The notes under the pieces were generated by a model. The model was not told the DNA's origin and did no database searches. It saw only the letters and a list, made by a program, of their open reading frames with translations. The translations under genes were made by a program, and so were the position numbers. A stretch of 64,000 bases of DNA from Allomyces macrogynus ATCC 38327 (lineage: Eukaryota; Blastocladiomycota; Blastocladiomycetes; Blastocladiales; Blastocladiaceae), in the NCBI GenBank assembly GCA_000151295.1, contig GG745346.1:786064-850063 (forward strand), read 5' to 3'. Each line of letters opens with the position of its first letter. The first letter of the stretch is position 1. Shown in pieces: positions 1-10,647 of the stretch.

Positions 1-211
1 CGTGCTCTCTCGCTCGCGCATCTTCTCATCCATTTTCCCAGTCCCCATCTCCTCGTACCTTGAATATTAAGGCCCGAGCCGGCAAGTACACCATCGCCGC
101 TGCAGTTCCGGTCCGCCCGTATATATTCCACGACGGTGCCCCGCCGGACCGCTCATCTTCTCCAAACCGTCGAACCTTTGCCCCCATTGGCCGTGCCGCT
201 GCCTGCCCACG

Positions 212-1667
212 ATGCCCCCGCAAATTCTCGCTCCAAGCCCCGCGGCTGCTACCGCGGCGCTCGACCCAACCCCACCGCACCTCGACCGCCGCCTGTCCTG
301 CCCGCGCTCTGAGCCCGGCACTTCACCGCCGACCCTGCCCGCGACCCTGATCCGCAACGGCCCGCTCACGCTCGACACGTTACCGCTCGAAATCCTCGGC
401 CACGTCGTCGAGCACCTGACGGCGGGCCAGCGCGGCCGCGTGCGCGGCGTCTGCCAGCGGTTCGATGTGGCGATTACGCACGGCGGGATTGCCGTCTGGC
501 GGCGCACCGAGTTTGTGTTTCGCGACGACTGGAAGCATGCGGTGCCGCGCGCTATCAACGTGGTTCGTCGCCATGCGGCGGATATCCGGTTGTTGACGCT
601 CACGATGGTCCGCGACGACGTGGTAGACGCGATTGTGCCGCTGGTCGCGCCGTTTGTTGCGAGTACGTCGTTACTGTTTGCGGTTCGGGTTGATGGCGCG
701 TGTGATGGATGGCGCGGCTGACGAGCTCGACGGCGCATGTAGGTCTCCGGCTGCACGGCTGGCGCACGCTCTCGGACCACGCCTTCCACCCGGTGCACGA
801 ATGGGCCGACTCGATCCTCATCAACTCCACCAAGCCGTACTTCCCGCGCCTTCGCTCGTTCGAACTCGTCGACGCGCAAGGGTGGTACTCGGCCATCGGC
901 TCCCGCACCATCGCATCCGTCACGTCTGCCTCCCCACGGCTCGAACGGCTCGCCGTCTGGTGCAACTCGCTGATCGACCCGTACGCGACGCGTGCGGCCG
1001 CGCGCGCGTGTCCGAACCTGCACACGCTCGCGCTCTCGTCGTTCCAGCTGCACCACGACGCGGATTTGGCCATGCTCGTCCACGCGTGGCCGAAATTGAA
1101 GTACTTGCAGCTGTCGCATGCGGCGCGCGTTTCGGACGCCGCGTGGGTCGCTGCCGCGCACCATGGGCCGCTCGGGCCGCCGACGGAACTCGAGGTGATT
1201 GCGGTGCATGGGATGCCAGCGCCGTCCGAGGCCGAGGAAGGAGTGGGGACGGTGCATTTGGGCACCACGAAGGTGGGGCTGCGCGATGGCCGCCGTATGC
1301 CCGAAGTTGACGACGGTGAAAGTGTTTAATTGCCCCGGTGTCGCGGCACTTGGGGCTCTTGATCCGGTTCGTGCTTTCCTCTCTTGCTTTCGATGCGACG
1401 ATGCGCACCGACTGACGTGACGACCGATAGTTCGGCTTCGAATCTGTCTCGTCGACGCCGGCCATCCAGTACGATCCGTGCTTCCATGTGAACATCGCGT
1501 ACGGGTACACGCGGTCGCGCACGATCTCGTCGACGGTCGCCGCCGCCATGAGCGAACAGGGCGCGCTGACGGTCGCGACCGAAGTGGCCAACTTGGCCGC
1601 GGCTGCCGGGATCCTGTCGTCGTCGACGGCGAGTCTGTCGCCGACGACGCTCGTGATTCCCGTGTAA
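212..1667 (+). CDS. F-box / leucine-rich-repeat protein
   Basis: The first exon carries an F-box-like segment (LTLDTLPLEILGHVVEHLTA, about residues 50-70). It is followed by irregular leucine-rich segments such as PRLRSFELVDAQG, PNLHTLALSSFQLH and PKLTTVKVFNCPGV. Proteins of this type usually act as substrate adaptors of SCF ubiquitin ligases. Proposed exons are 212-662, 743-about 1242, about 1307-1366 and 1431-1667. Introns 663-742 and 1367-1430 have good GT-AG ends and preserve frame. The second intron is uncertain: the frame must change between 1195 and 1306, and either GT at 1195 or GT at 1243 paired with AG at 1306 works. The resulting protein is about 400-415 residues. The substrate cannot be guessed from sequence. 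A second F-box/LRR gene lies at 22.3-23.8 kb. Confidence 0.75.
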
Positions 1668-2464
1668 AGCGGTTGCTCACGCGCCTTCGCGGTTTCTCAG
1701 TTTCGATTCTCGCACTATGTACTCTTTGCACAGTTGTTCCGCATCGCCCTCCACCCGGTCTTCACGTTCGTTTCCGCGTGGGGCCATGCTGGATTCGCCA
1801 CGCGTTCTGTTACTTCATTCATCTGTCGTCTTCCATACCTGCTCCGTTTGTTGTCATTTCCATTGTCGCACCCTGTACCTTGCACGCTCCTGCATTTGAA
1901 ATGAAATACATTGGCAAACCGCGATTTATTAAATTTTTCCCGTTTTTGTGGCATGGCCGCCCGTCCCGTCCCGGCATTCGTGCGACGGTGCGGTCGATGA
2001 TGACGCGGCGCCTTGCGCGCGTCGCGTCGCGCCGGTCTAAGCTTACGCACGAGCGCAGGGCGCGTCGCGCACCATCGCCAAAGCGCGCTTGTCCGCCGCT
2101 GCAAAGCCGGCAGGCCGGCGGACGCGCGACGCGGCGCGACGCGAGCAACGTAGGGGCGGCACACACACCAACACACCAACCGATCCAATCGCAAAACGCA
2201 GAACAACGAAGAGAATCAAAGGCGCGAACAAAAGCAAGCACGGCACGGTACGGTATCAATGAACGGAGGGAAACGAAACGGGGTGGGGTAATTCATGCAA
2301 ACACGGCCGGGGGGGGGGGGGGGGGGCAAAAAAGGGGGGGGCCGCGGCGGTGGGCGTCGCGCCTGCCCCAACCTCGCCGAGCCTTTGTGGGGCCGAAATG
2401 CCCGCGCCATCGTCGTGACCTCCAAGCGGAAGCGGCCGGAGGGGCGCGGTAGCGACGTCGGCGT
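1668..2464. other. intergenic interval, no supported gene
   Basis: No reading frame here shows a recognisable domain or convincing splice structure. The interval contains an AT-richer patch near 1890-1945 and the poly-G/poly-A tract listed separately. It probably holds the 3' end of the F-box gene transcript. Confidence 0.5.
2309..2341. repeat. poly-G / poly-A / poly-G tract
   Basis: About 18 consecutive G (2309-2326), one C, six A (2328-2333), then eight G. This is a purine homopolymer tract able in principle to form G-quadruplexes on the + strand. The exact length is likely to be unreliable in any assembly. Confidence 0.85.
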
Positions 2465-3511
2465 CTACGACACCTGCGCGAGTACCGTGCGCGCAAGGGC
2501 GTCCGGGTGCGGCCCCGCCTGCGTCCCCATCCCCGCCTGCGTCCCCATCCCCGCCTGCGTCCCCATCCCCGTGCCCCCAGCAGACGCGTGCCGCGACCGC
2601 CCCTCGCTCATCCCCGCGTCGCTCGCCGTGGGCACCGACGGCGGCGACGTGCGCGCGCGTCCCCTGCGCGCGACCGCAACAACCCACGCGTGCGCCATGA
2701 CGACCGTCGCCGTCGACCATTTGAGCGCCTTGAGCCGCACCGACTCGTGGTAGGGTTTCGGCGCCGCAACGGCAGCGTGTAATTGCGCAACGGTGATGGT
2801 GACCAGGTACGGCGCGGTGATGGCCGCAGCGGCGCACGCGGTCGTCATGGCCGCGGCAGAGACGGTCAGGATCACGCAGGCGGCGGCGGAGAATTCGAGC
2901 GCGAGGAAGACGGCATGTAGCAGGGCACAGGAGAGAGTGTCGATGCGGGTGCGGGGCAGGGGTGGACAGGCGGCGTCGGGCGCGAGATGATCGTCGTTGA
3001 CGTCGTTTTTGGGCGCGTCTGTGTACGTGTCGAGCGTCGTGAGCGCGGCGACCGAGTCGAGCACGTCAGGCGTCGTCATGGCGGCAACTGTGGTCGTCAT
3101 GTCCTGCGTCGTAGTCTGCGCAAGCGAGAGCTTGAGCGAGCAGAGGGACGGGAGCGTCGAGTAATCGCTGGTTGCGGCAGCGGTAACGGCAGCAACGAGC
3201 CAACGGGCATGCGACGACGAGAGAGAGTACTTGACGGAGAACGGGGCAACGCGGGTCCTTGGCCGATCGTGGCAGTGGCGGGGCCGTGGCGTGTATCTAT
3301 TTGAGGGCCGTCGAGAGCGTGCTTCCGGGCGGGTACGTCCGCGATGAATCCACTTGTCGCTTGTGAACGTGCTTTGGCCGATAGGAAGGCGCGCGGCGCG
3401 CTGGGGCTGGGGCAGATCGCGCTTGTCGGAATTGGTGCGGGGCGGGTAATCGCTGGTGAAGCGCGACACAAGGGCGCGCGCGAGTGGGGATAGGAACGCC
3501 AGTCGGATCAC
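2465..3511 (-). CDS. hypothetical membrane protein (doubtful)
   Basis: An open frame of 348 codons on the minus strand. Its middle part has hydrophobic stretches that could be two or three membrane segments (around ALLHAVFLALEFSAAACVIL, the following Ala-rich stretch, and ATVVMAHAWVVAVA). The first ~100 residues are Arg/Pro-rich and look non-coding, so any true start would be internal. The carboxyl end contains three GTQAGM repeats encoded by an 18-bp tandem repeat. I recognise no family. The frame could be open only because of high GC content. Confidence 0.3.
   Translation of the reverse strand: MIRLAFLSPLARALVSRFTSDYPPRTNSDKRDLPQPQRAARLPIGQSTFTSDKWIHRGRTRPEARSRRPSNRYTPRPRHCHDRPRTRVAPFSVKYSLSSSHARWLVAAVTAAATSDYSTLPSLCSLKLSLAQTTTQDMTTTVAAMTTPDVLDSVAALTTLDTYTDAPKNDVNDDHLAPDAACPPLPRTRIDTLSCALLHAVFLALEFSAAACVILTVSAAAMTTACAAAAITAPYLVTITVAQLHAAVAAPKPYHESVRLKALKWSTATVVMAHAWVVAVARRGRARTSPPSVPTASDAGMSEGRSRHASAGGTGMGTQAGMGTQAGMGTQAGPHPDALARTVLAQVS
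2521..2572. repeat. 18-bp tandem repeat, about three copies
   Basis: The unit GCGTCCCCATCCCCGCCT is repeated head to tail from 2521, with the last copy diverging at its end. On the minus strand it would encode the GTQAGM repeat at the end of the doubtful membrane protein. Confidence 0.9.
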
Positions 3512-4072
3512 AAGTCAGAGGAGCGAGCGCGTTGCCGGCGGTGCAGCTCCACTTTTCGAGGCCAACGTTACATGACTTGGCCGTTGCCCTCGATGGCCGC
3601 GGTACCGCTGCACGCTGCGCTGTGCGTGCGCCAAGTCGCGCCCACCGCGCCATCGTGTCGTGTCGCTTCCTTCACGTTCCCGTGCCGACGCTTCGCCAAC
3701 GTGCACCCGCTCCTTTCGGCGACGCGTATCCCCGGTTGCGCGTTCCCGCTGCGCGTCGTCTGTCGTCTAACGTCGTTTGCGCGCGCTCTGGCGTGAGAAG
3801 CGCGCAAAGTCGCACCTTGCCCGCTCTCGTGCGTCGTTGTCTACAATATTATCTCAAACTTTGAATGTATTCTGCTGGCCTGTCAGGGCCCGTCATGCGC
3901 CGTCGGTAACGGAAAGGAGAACGGCACGCTGCAGCGAGCTGCAACGTGGGAGACCACCTTCACACGTGACCGCGTCGCATGCGCCCTCCTCTCGCGATCC
4001 GTCTCCGGGCGATCCGTCTCCGGGCAATCCGTACGCGCACCAATATCCTGCGCCCCAACCGCCCCCACCACC
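3512..4072. other. intergenic interval, nothing recognised
   Basis: It lies between the doubtful membrane protein and the 3' end of the intersectin gene. Short frames on both strands have no recognisable motifs. A GATCCGTCTCCGGGC direct repeat is visible near 3998-4022. Confidence 0.5.
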
Positions 4073-7000
4073 TCACAACCGCCGCGTGCGCCCCGACGAA
4101 CTGCGCCCGCGCGACCCCGTCCCAGCCGCGCTCACCGGCGCGAGCGCCGTCGACTGGCTCGTCGAGCTGCGGTACTGCACGCGCACGCGCACGGCCGGCA
4201 CGATCCCACCCGACGCCGGCCCATTCTGCAGCGGCAAGTCCTGCACCGTCTCCTGGTTGCCGAAATACTCGAGAATGTGCAGCGGCATCTCGGCGGTCCC
4301 GAGATAATCTTCCTGCGAAAACTTGTCGTAGGCGTTGAACACAACCAACCGCAACGTGTCGTCGAGCGACTGCACCGAAAACATGAGCGGCTCGTTCCAT
4401 GCCGGGTGCGCCGTCGCGTTCTTGACGGTGCGGGTGCGCTGCGCCGGCTGGCCCGGGACCGTGACCTCGCACAGTAGGTTGAGTCGCGCCGCGGCGAGCG
4501 CGTCGGCGACCACGTTCAAGTGCAGGCCCTCGACAACGACCACGCGCAGGGTGCCCAAGATCGGGCGTGCCGCGAGGGCGGCCGCCGAGGCGCCACCGGC
4601 GGTCACCGCCTGCTGCACGGCAGCGATCGCGGCGTCAATCTTGTTGGCCCAGTTGTTGCGCGTCGACTGGCTCGCACACCGCAGTGTGATCACCGGGTTC
4701 GCGCCGGCCGCATCGTGCAAGTTGTGCAGGATCAGCGAAAAAATGGCCGGGCGCGAGTGGTCGCGCTCGACGCGCACTTCGCTAAGCAGGATCGGCGGGC
4801 GGTAGAGCGCATAGGGCAGGCCGCGTTCCGACCGCCGCTCTTCGGTGAGCAAAATCAGGTCGTTGAACAGGTACGCGTAGAGCCGACGACCCGACTTGGC
4901 CTTGGCCAGCTCGCCCTCGAGGATAAAGTGCCGCTTGCCGACGGTCCGCGTCAGGCTCGCCAGGTCGAGCACCTACATTCTCCACCAGTCAGCGTCTCAA
5001 CATCCAGTCCCGGTCAGAAACCGAAAGGATAAACGTACCGTGTCGCCATACCGCAAATCGACCTTGCCCACAATCTCGGCAAACACGGTCCGGTCCTCGT
5101 CGTCGCGCGCGGCCTCGTTAGCCGCGTGCAAGTTGGCCTCGGCCGCGGCGAGCGCCGCCATCAAATCCTTGTGGTCCGAGTGCGCCTCGGGCGTGTAGTG
5201 CAACACCTGCTTGATGAGCAGCGGGTACCGCGTCATGCGCTGCATCGGCTTCAGCAGGTACGACCCGAGGTCTAAGCTGCGGCACCGCGGATCGGCCTGT
5301 GCGGTCTGTACAAACTCGGCCATGGTCGGCCGCGTCTGCATGAGCTCCGACAAACGCTCGATGCTGCGCTTTTGGCCGGCGCAATAGGGCATGTAGCACT
5401 TCATGCCTTGGATCTGGTCGCAGGATTCGAGAACGATCAGTCCCGCACACGCAAAATACGAGTACCGTTTGGAACCAGGACGAAACCTACATGATCCAGG
5501 ATCAACCCACCCGGCGCCTCAATCAATCCATCGTCCTTCTCCTGCCGCAGCTCCAAGTCGCTCAAGAACGCGACATTCGTGACGAGCAACTCCTCCCAGT
5601 TACCAAACAGCGTCTTGACCGTGGCCTCGTGCCCGCCCGGCACGTCTGCGAGCGCCTCGCGCCCGCGCGTGCCCATGAGCGGCTGAATGAACAGGTCGGC
5701 GACCGTCTGCAAGTCGCGTACGTAGGCCTGCTCGGTCACAATCAGCTCAAAAATCGCTTCTTGCCGCTTCTTCTCTTCGACGCCGAGCGACGCCAACAGC
5801 GACGGCTGCATCGTGCTCGACCAGGTCGTCGTGTGCGAGGCCACCGACTGCGTGCTGCGCTTGTGCCGTAACGATGGAACGGCGAGCCAGTCGGCGTGCG
5901 ACATGTCGTGTACAGCGGTGTGCGTCGCAGCGGAGACGGTCGGGGATGTGGAAGAGTCGGGCCATGCGCTCTGGATGGCGAACAGCGGCGGACTGCGCAT
6001 CGAACCGGCGTCCGAGTCGCCCGCGATAAAGGGGTCCGGCGGGATCGACGAGGCCACGCTGGCGGGCCGGTTCGCAATACCTACACAAGATGAACTCCCC
6101 GTCAATCGCTCGACAGCAAGAATCCTCCCTGGTGCCCACCCGATACGTACGCTCCAAGTAGGTCGCCGGCACGAGCCCGCTCCTCCCGGCATCATCCATG
6201 ACCATCCACCACTCGGCATCCGCCGTATCGTCGACGACCGTGACCAATGCGCCCTCGGCGACCGACACTTCGTCGCCATGCTGCGCCTCGTAATCATACA
6301 GCACCCGCGCGCGCCGACCGTCGCCGTCGGCACTCTCCTTGACAACGTACGTCGCCGGCACCCACCCGTCCTCGCCGCGCACGTTGCGCGCGTGCACCCA
6401 CTCGCCCTCTTCTTCGATCACGGTCAGCCGCTCGCCTGCGCGGCACGCCAAGTCGCCCGCCGACACGGCCGCGTAGTCGTACAGGACGCGCGCGGCCGGC
6501 GGCGCAGTTGTGGTCGTAGCGGGGGGCTTCTCATCGATGAATGCGTTCACGACGGTCGGCGACTCAGGCGTGAGCAAGTCGGCAAACGGGTCCGCGACGG
6601 GGGTCGAGGTCCTGACGGGAGCGGGTTTCGCCAGGTCTACGAGCTCGATCGCGTGGAAGCCGGGTACCTGCGCGGGTGGGGCTGGTGCAGGCGAAGCCGC
6701 GTCGTCGTCGCCGAACGGATTCGGCGCAGCGACTAGCGGCGCGGACGGCACGGAGCCGCCAGTGGCATGGTCGTTGACGGCACGTCCGCGGCCGATGGTC
6801 GCGAATGGGTTGAAATCGTCAGCAGGTGCGGCGGGGCTCGGTGGCTGCACCTGGATCGGAACGGCAGGCTGCACGGGTGCGACCTGGATCGGTACAGCAG
6901 GTGCGGGCGAGACTGTCGCTCGGCCTACCGGGAGCTGCGGCGGCGGCGGCGAGACTGGCGCCGCAGCAGGTCGCACCGGCACTGACGGGTTGCCAAACGG

Positions 7001-9115
7001 GTTTAAGTCGGCCGGAGCCGTGTCGGGTGCTGGCGCGGGAGCCACCGTCGGGCTCGGCACGGCCCATCGCTTGGGTGGCGACGCCGGCGTCGGTTTCGGT
7101 TGGGCAATGGGCGGGCCAAAAAGTTTGCTCGCCAAGTCCTTGACGTTGCCGGTGCGCGCCTGCGGCAGGTCCGACGGCGCTGGTTCCGCGGCAGGCGAGA
7201 GCTTGGTCAGGGGCGATGCAGGTGGCGGGGTAGGTTTGGCAGCGGGCGACCACTTGGACACCGGTGCCGGCTTTTCGAAAGGTGACGCCGCAGTGAACGG
7301 CGACGTGAACGCGGATGGGACCTGCACCGCCTTGGCGGGGGCCGCGTATGCCGAGGGAACCTGCACGGTACGCGCGGACGCCGGTTTATCGACCGCTGGC
7401 GTCGGCTCCTGCCGCGCGCGCTCAAGCCGATGGACGACACGGCCGACAGCGGCGGGCTGCGACCGGCTCGGCGCGCCCTCGCGGAACTCGGCGGGCAGGT
7501 CGACAGGCACGAGCAGCGGCTCCATTTCCTTCAGCTTGGCCTCAAACTCGGCGACAAATGGCTCAGCAGCGCGCGGGTCAGTCATCCCCTCGAGCTTGAT
7601 GCGCAGTTCGGCGAGCACAAGCTTGAGCCGCTCGCGCTCGGCCTCGATCCGGCGCACCGCGTCCTGCTGTGCCGGCGTGAGCGTCGTGGCTGAACTGGCC
7701 GACATGCCAGTCGACGACCCGACACCGAGCGCAGCCATGCGCTGTGCGAGCATTTCGGCCGCCTTTTGCTTCCGTCGGTCGGCCTCGGACATGGTCACGG
7801 TGGCGGCCTTGGGCGCAGCGAGCAACGCCGTCAAATCGACCGACTCAGTCGCGACTGGCAGTGACGGGTACTTGTGTCGTTTTTGGTCGCGAATGCGGAA
7901 CACCGACAACTGCACACCGTTCAGCTGATCCTGGACGGCCATGATTTGCGCAATCAGGTCGGCATTCGCCTTGGACGATGTGGTCTTGGGCGGAGCGGCC
8001 ATGCTCCGGCGCCGATCGGCATACTGCGCCCGCAAACTGCGCAGAACGGCCTGCAAGTCGGTGATTTCTCGGTGCAAGCGGCGCACGGCGACGGGGTCAT
8101 CGCTCGAAAATCCAGCAGCGGCGGCTTCAGCGCGCTTCTGCTCGCGCTTGAGCCGCAGGAGTTCACGCGATTGCGCGATACGTCGCTGCAGGTCGGCGAC
8201 GCGGTGCGCCGAACTGGTCGATGCAGCACGCGATCGAGGCGATGACGCGCCTGTCGTGGATACCGATACGGCGCCAGGGCGTCGCCGGTGCTTGGACACA
8301 TAAACCGCCGTGTCCGGGTCGTCAGTGCTCATGGATCCGCGCGGTGAGGACGATGCCAGAATCGCCGACCGCGGCGCAGGAGTCGCCGAAATGGCCGCAT
8401 TGAGTTCAGGCGGGAGCGTGTCGGGAACGGGCCGACCAGAGCGAGCCACAGCAATCAACTTTATGGCGACTGCAAACTCGTCCTGCGTGAGTGCGCCAGA
8501 GCCGCGCACATCGACGAGCGCCCAAATCTTGCCAAGGACGGGCCCAGGCAGCCCCGACCGCTGCATCACGTCGCGGCACTGGTCCCCACCAACAAACCCC
8601 ATTGCGAGCGGGTCGAGCGCCGTGTATGTGGCCGCAAACTGCGCACGGTCATCTTGCGTGAGCGCCCACGGCGACGCTGGCGCAGGGACGGGTGCCACTG
8701 ACACGGACCCGACCGAGGACGGCGTCGCAACGCCCAGCTGGATGTTGAGCGACGCAATCTCGTTGCGGATATGCGGCGGGAGCGTGGCAGGGACAGCGCC
8801 CGGATGCTCGCGCGCGCGCTTGACGAGCGCCATGGCCAGACAGAATTCCGGGAACGTGAGGGAGCCGGCGCGCGAGGTATCAGCGAGCGTCCAGACATGC
8901 GCGAGTACGTCGTTGGGCACGCCCGATTGCACGAGGATCGCGCGCGCTTGGTCGGCACCGATTCGCCGGCCGTCGAGCCCGCGGGCCGCCGTGCGGAACA
9001 GGTGCGTGTAGGTCGGCCAATCAGCGGGAGCGACATAGGACGGCAGTGCCGGCAACGGGCCCGACGACGGGCCCATGGATGCTGTCGCTGTCGAGGGCAC
9101 GCCGATGTAGTTCAT
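4073..9115 (-). CDS. ITSN: intersectin-long homologue (EH-EH-CC-SH3-SH3-DH-PH-C2)
   Basis: Endocytic scaffold with a Rho-family GEF module. Four exons are proposed: 9115-6151, 6080-5491, 5413-5039 and 4972-4073. The 70, 77 and 66 bp introns have GT-AG ends, and the product is 1609 residues. Domains in order: EH1 (~33-115) and EH2 (~150-240) with EF-hand-type loops; a coiled-coil region (~300-380); a Pro/Ala linker with three NPF motifs (~705, 768, 797); SH3-1 (~875-925) and SH3-2 (~935-990), both with the ALYDY-type ARVLYDY motif; DH (~1085-1295), with TEQAYVRDL and the late helix LLKPMQRMTRYPLLIK; PH (~1310-1440); and C2 (~1448-1570). Animal intersectin-L has this order with five SH3 domains. 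The fungal relative Pan1 lacks SH3, DH, PH and C2. The start is set at MNYIGVP because the upstream codons of the same frame look non-coding. CDC42/Rho exchange activity is inferred from the family. Confidence 0.93.
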
Positions 9116-9243
9116 TGTGGTGGAGCTTGCGAGTTGTGGATACGGTCGGGAAAGCGTCGCGGGCGCGTCGGATCGTCGGCCTGCACGGTGTGCAGAAGGT
9201 TGATGGCGGCGTGCTTGAGGAGAATGCACGATGTCGTGCCCAT
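9112..9243 (-). other. possible uORF overlapping the intersectin start (ATGA)
   Basis: A 43-codon frame (MGTTSCILLKH...) directly upstream of the intersectin start. Its TGA overlaps the intersectin ATG as ATGA. If the 5' leader extends this far, it would be an upstream reading frame able to affect initiation. It could equally be chance. Confidence 0.3.
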
Positions 9244-9864
9244 CAACGCAATGCCTGCCGCGGCGACAGCGGCGGTGTCGCTGGCGAAAGAAAGGTTTCT
9301 GACTTGGCACGCGCGCCAAAGCGCGCCACCACACCGCGTGCAAGTTTCCTCTCCGCGCACCGAGTCGATAATGGATCATGGGCTGTTCAACTCATTTGAT
9401 GCAGAGAAGTGTGATTGATGCGAGTTGCGAGTCCCACAGCTGGGTCTGCGCCAGGTACTCGCTCAGCAGCCTTGGCAAGTGGCAGCAACGTAGACAGGAT
9501 TGCGCCAATGCCGCGCCGATGCTCTCCATTACCCGACGCAATATCCACAACGTCGCAACTTGCACCGACAGCGGCACACAACCTGCTGCAAAAGCAACGG
9601 CGTAAATATCGGATTCTTGACAGCATCGCCACGCCCCACGTCCGTCGCCGCCCTTGTAACCACCATCAAGATGGAGACTGTGGACCTGGAAGATTTCGAT
9701 GAACTCAGAAATCTGATCTAGCATTTGTTTGCTCAGTCGCGCGAAACCCATGTCCATCCGCCCGCCGTCTCACCTGTGTCCCACATGTGCAACGACGTGT
9801 TCCTTCTGCCACCAATGCTTGCAACAACACGAGCACCAAGAAGGGCAAAATCAGACGGATTCCC
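9244..9864. other. AT-richer intergenic interval
   Basis: Lower GC than the neighbouring genes. It should contain the intersectin promoter (minus strand) and the 5' region of the small F-box gene (plus strand). No further gene is supported. Confidence 0.45.
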
Positions 9865-10647
9865 ATGGACGCACTGCCCACCGACATCATGGCTCTCATT
9901 GCTACAAAATTGATATCGGCTAGTGACAGTGTCACACTCTTGGCTCTTGCCCACATCGCTCCATTACGCCTGGGTAACATAGGGGAAAAACCCTTTCACT
10001 GGCACTTTGATCCGCCCTTATGAATTGATTGGGTTTATCCCCAACCCTCCATCTTCCACATTTGCTGCGAAAATTGTGCCTCAACAGTGCCGCAAGTTGG
10101 ACCAGGTGGCGCTACTCCACCTGTTCTGTTGGCAGAAGCCCCTTTCAAGATTGTGCGCCATGAAGGCAAGGTTACTGCGTGCAATGGTATTGAGTACATA
10201 TTCTTGCCTGAGCTGCTGAACCTGAGCACGGATCTGCAGGAGTTGACGTATTTTCTTCTCTACCAGGGACCAGCAACAAGCTGTCCATGCCTGATCTGCA
10301 TGATTCTGAAGCTGGACTTTGAAATGGCCCACTTGACTACAAGCGAGACACGATGTTGCGGCCAAAATAACCTACGTTCAACGCGATGCCAAGAATACAA
10401 GTTCCCGAGTCTCCTCCTCCAGTCGCCCACAATCCATCACGCCGGTGGGTGCACGCGGCTCCGAGCAGCCATGAACGCCGCCACATCATCCATGACCTGC
10501 GCCTGCCGCATCCGTGATCCCGGCCGACTCGCGCGCGATTCGGACCGCAGTAGGGTCGACACGGGGGACGCGCCTGCTGGAGGTGGTGGTGTCGACCACG
10601 CCGGTGCCGGGTGTGCGGGTGGTGATGGTGGAGATGGCGACGTGTAA
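9865..10647 (+). CDS. small F-box protein (two exons, tentative)
   Basis: The start MDALPTDIMALIATKL followed by LLALAHIAPLRL matches the F-box pattern (LP-x-DI...L..). The first exon would run 9865-9973. GT at 9974 and AG at 10087 (114 bp) then join in frame to a second exon reading VPQVGPGG... and containing a leucine-rich stretch (LPELLNLSTDLQELTYFLLY). The open frame continues to 10647, but beyond about 10437 it is antisense to the last kinesin exon and looks non-coding, so the gene may be 3'-truncated or decayed. Composition is AT-richer than its neighbours. SCF adaptor function is by family only. Confidence 0.4.

Noticed and set aside
67..1731. 554-codon frame on the minus strand
   Set aside because: Arg/Ser-rich antisense of the F-box/LRR gene, with no domain. 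The plus strand has leucine-rich repeats and usable introns.
6510..7928. 472-codon open frame on the plus strand
   Set aside because: It is antisense to the Pro/Ala linker and coiled coil of intersectin, is Gly/Ala-rich, and lacks any motif. It is open because of GC-rich codons on the other strand.
9116..9379. Longer amino end for intersectin
   Set aside because: The frame is open upstream, but its residues are Arg/His-rich and unlike the family. MNYIGVP at 9115 is the first sensible start.
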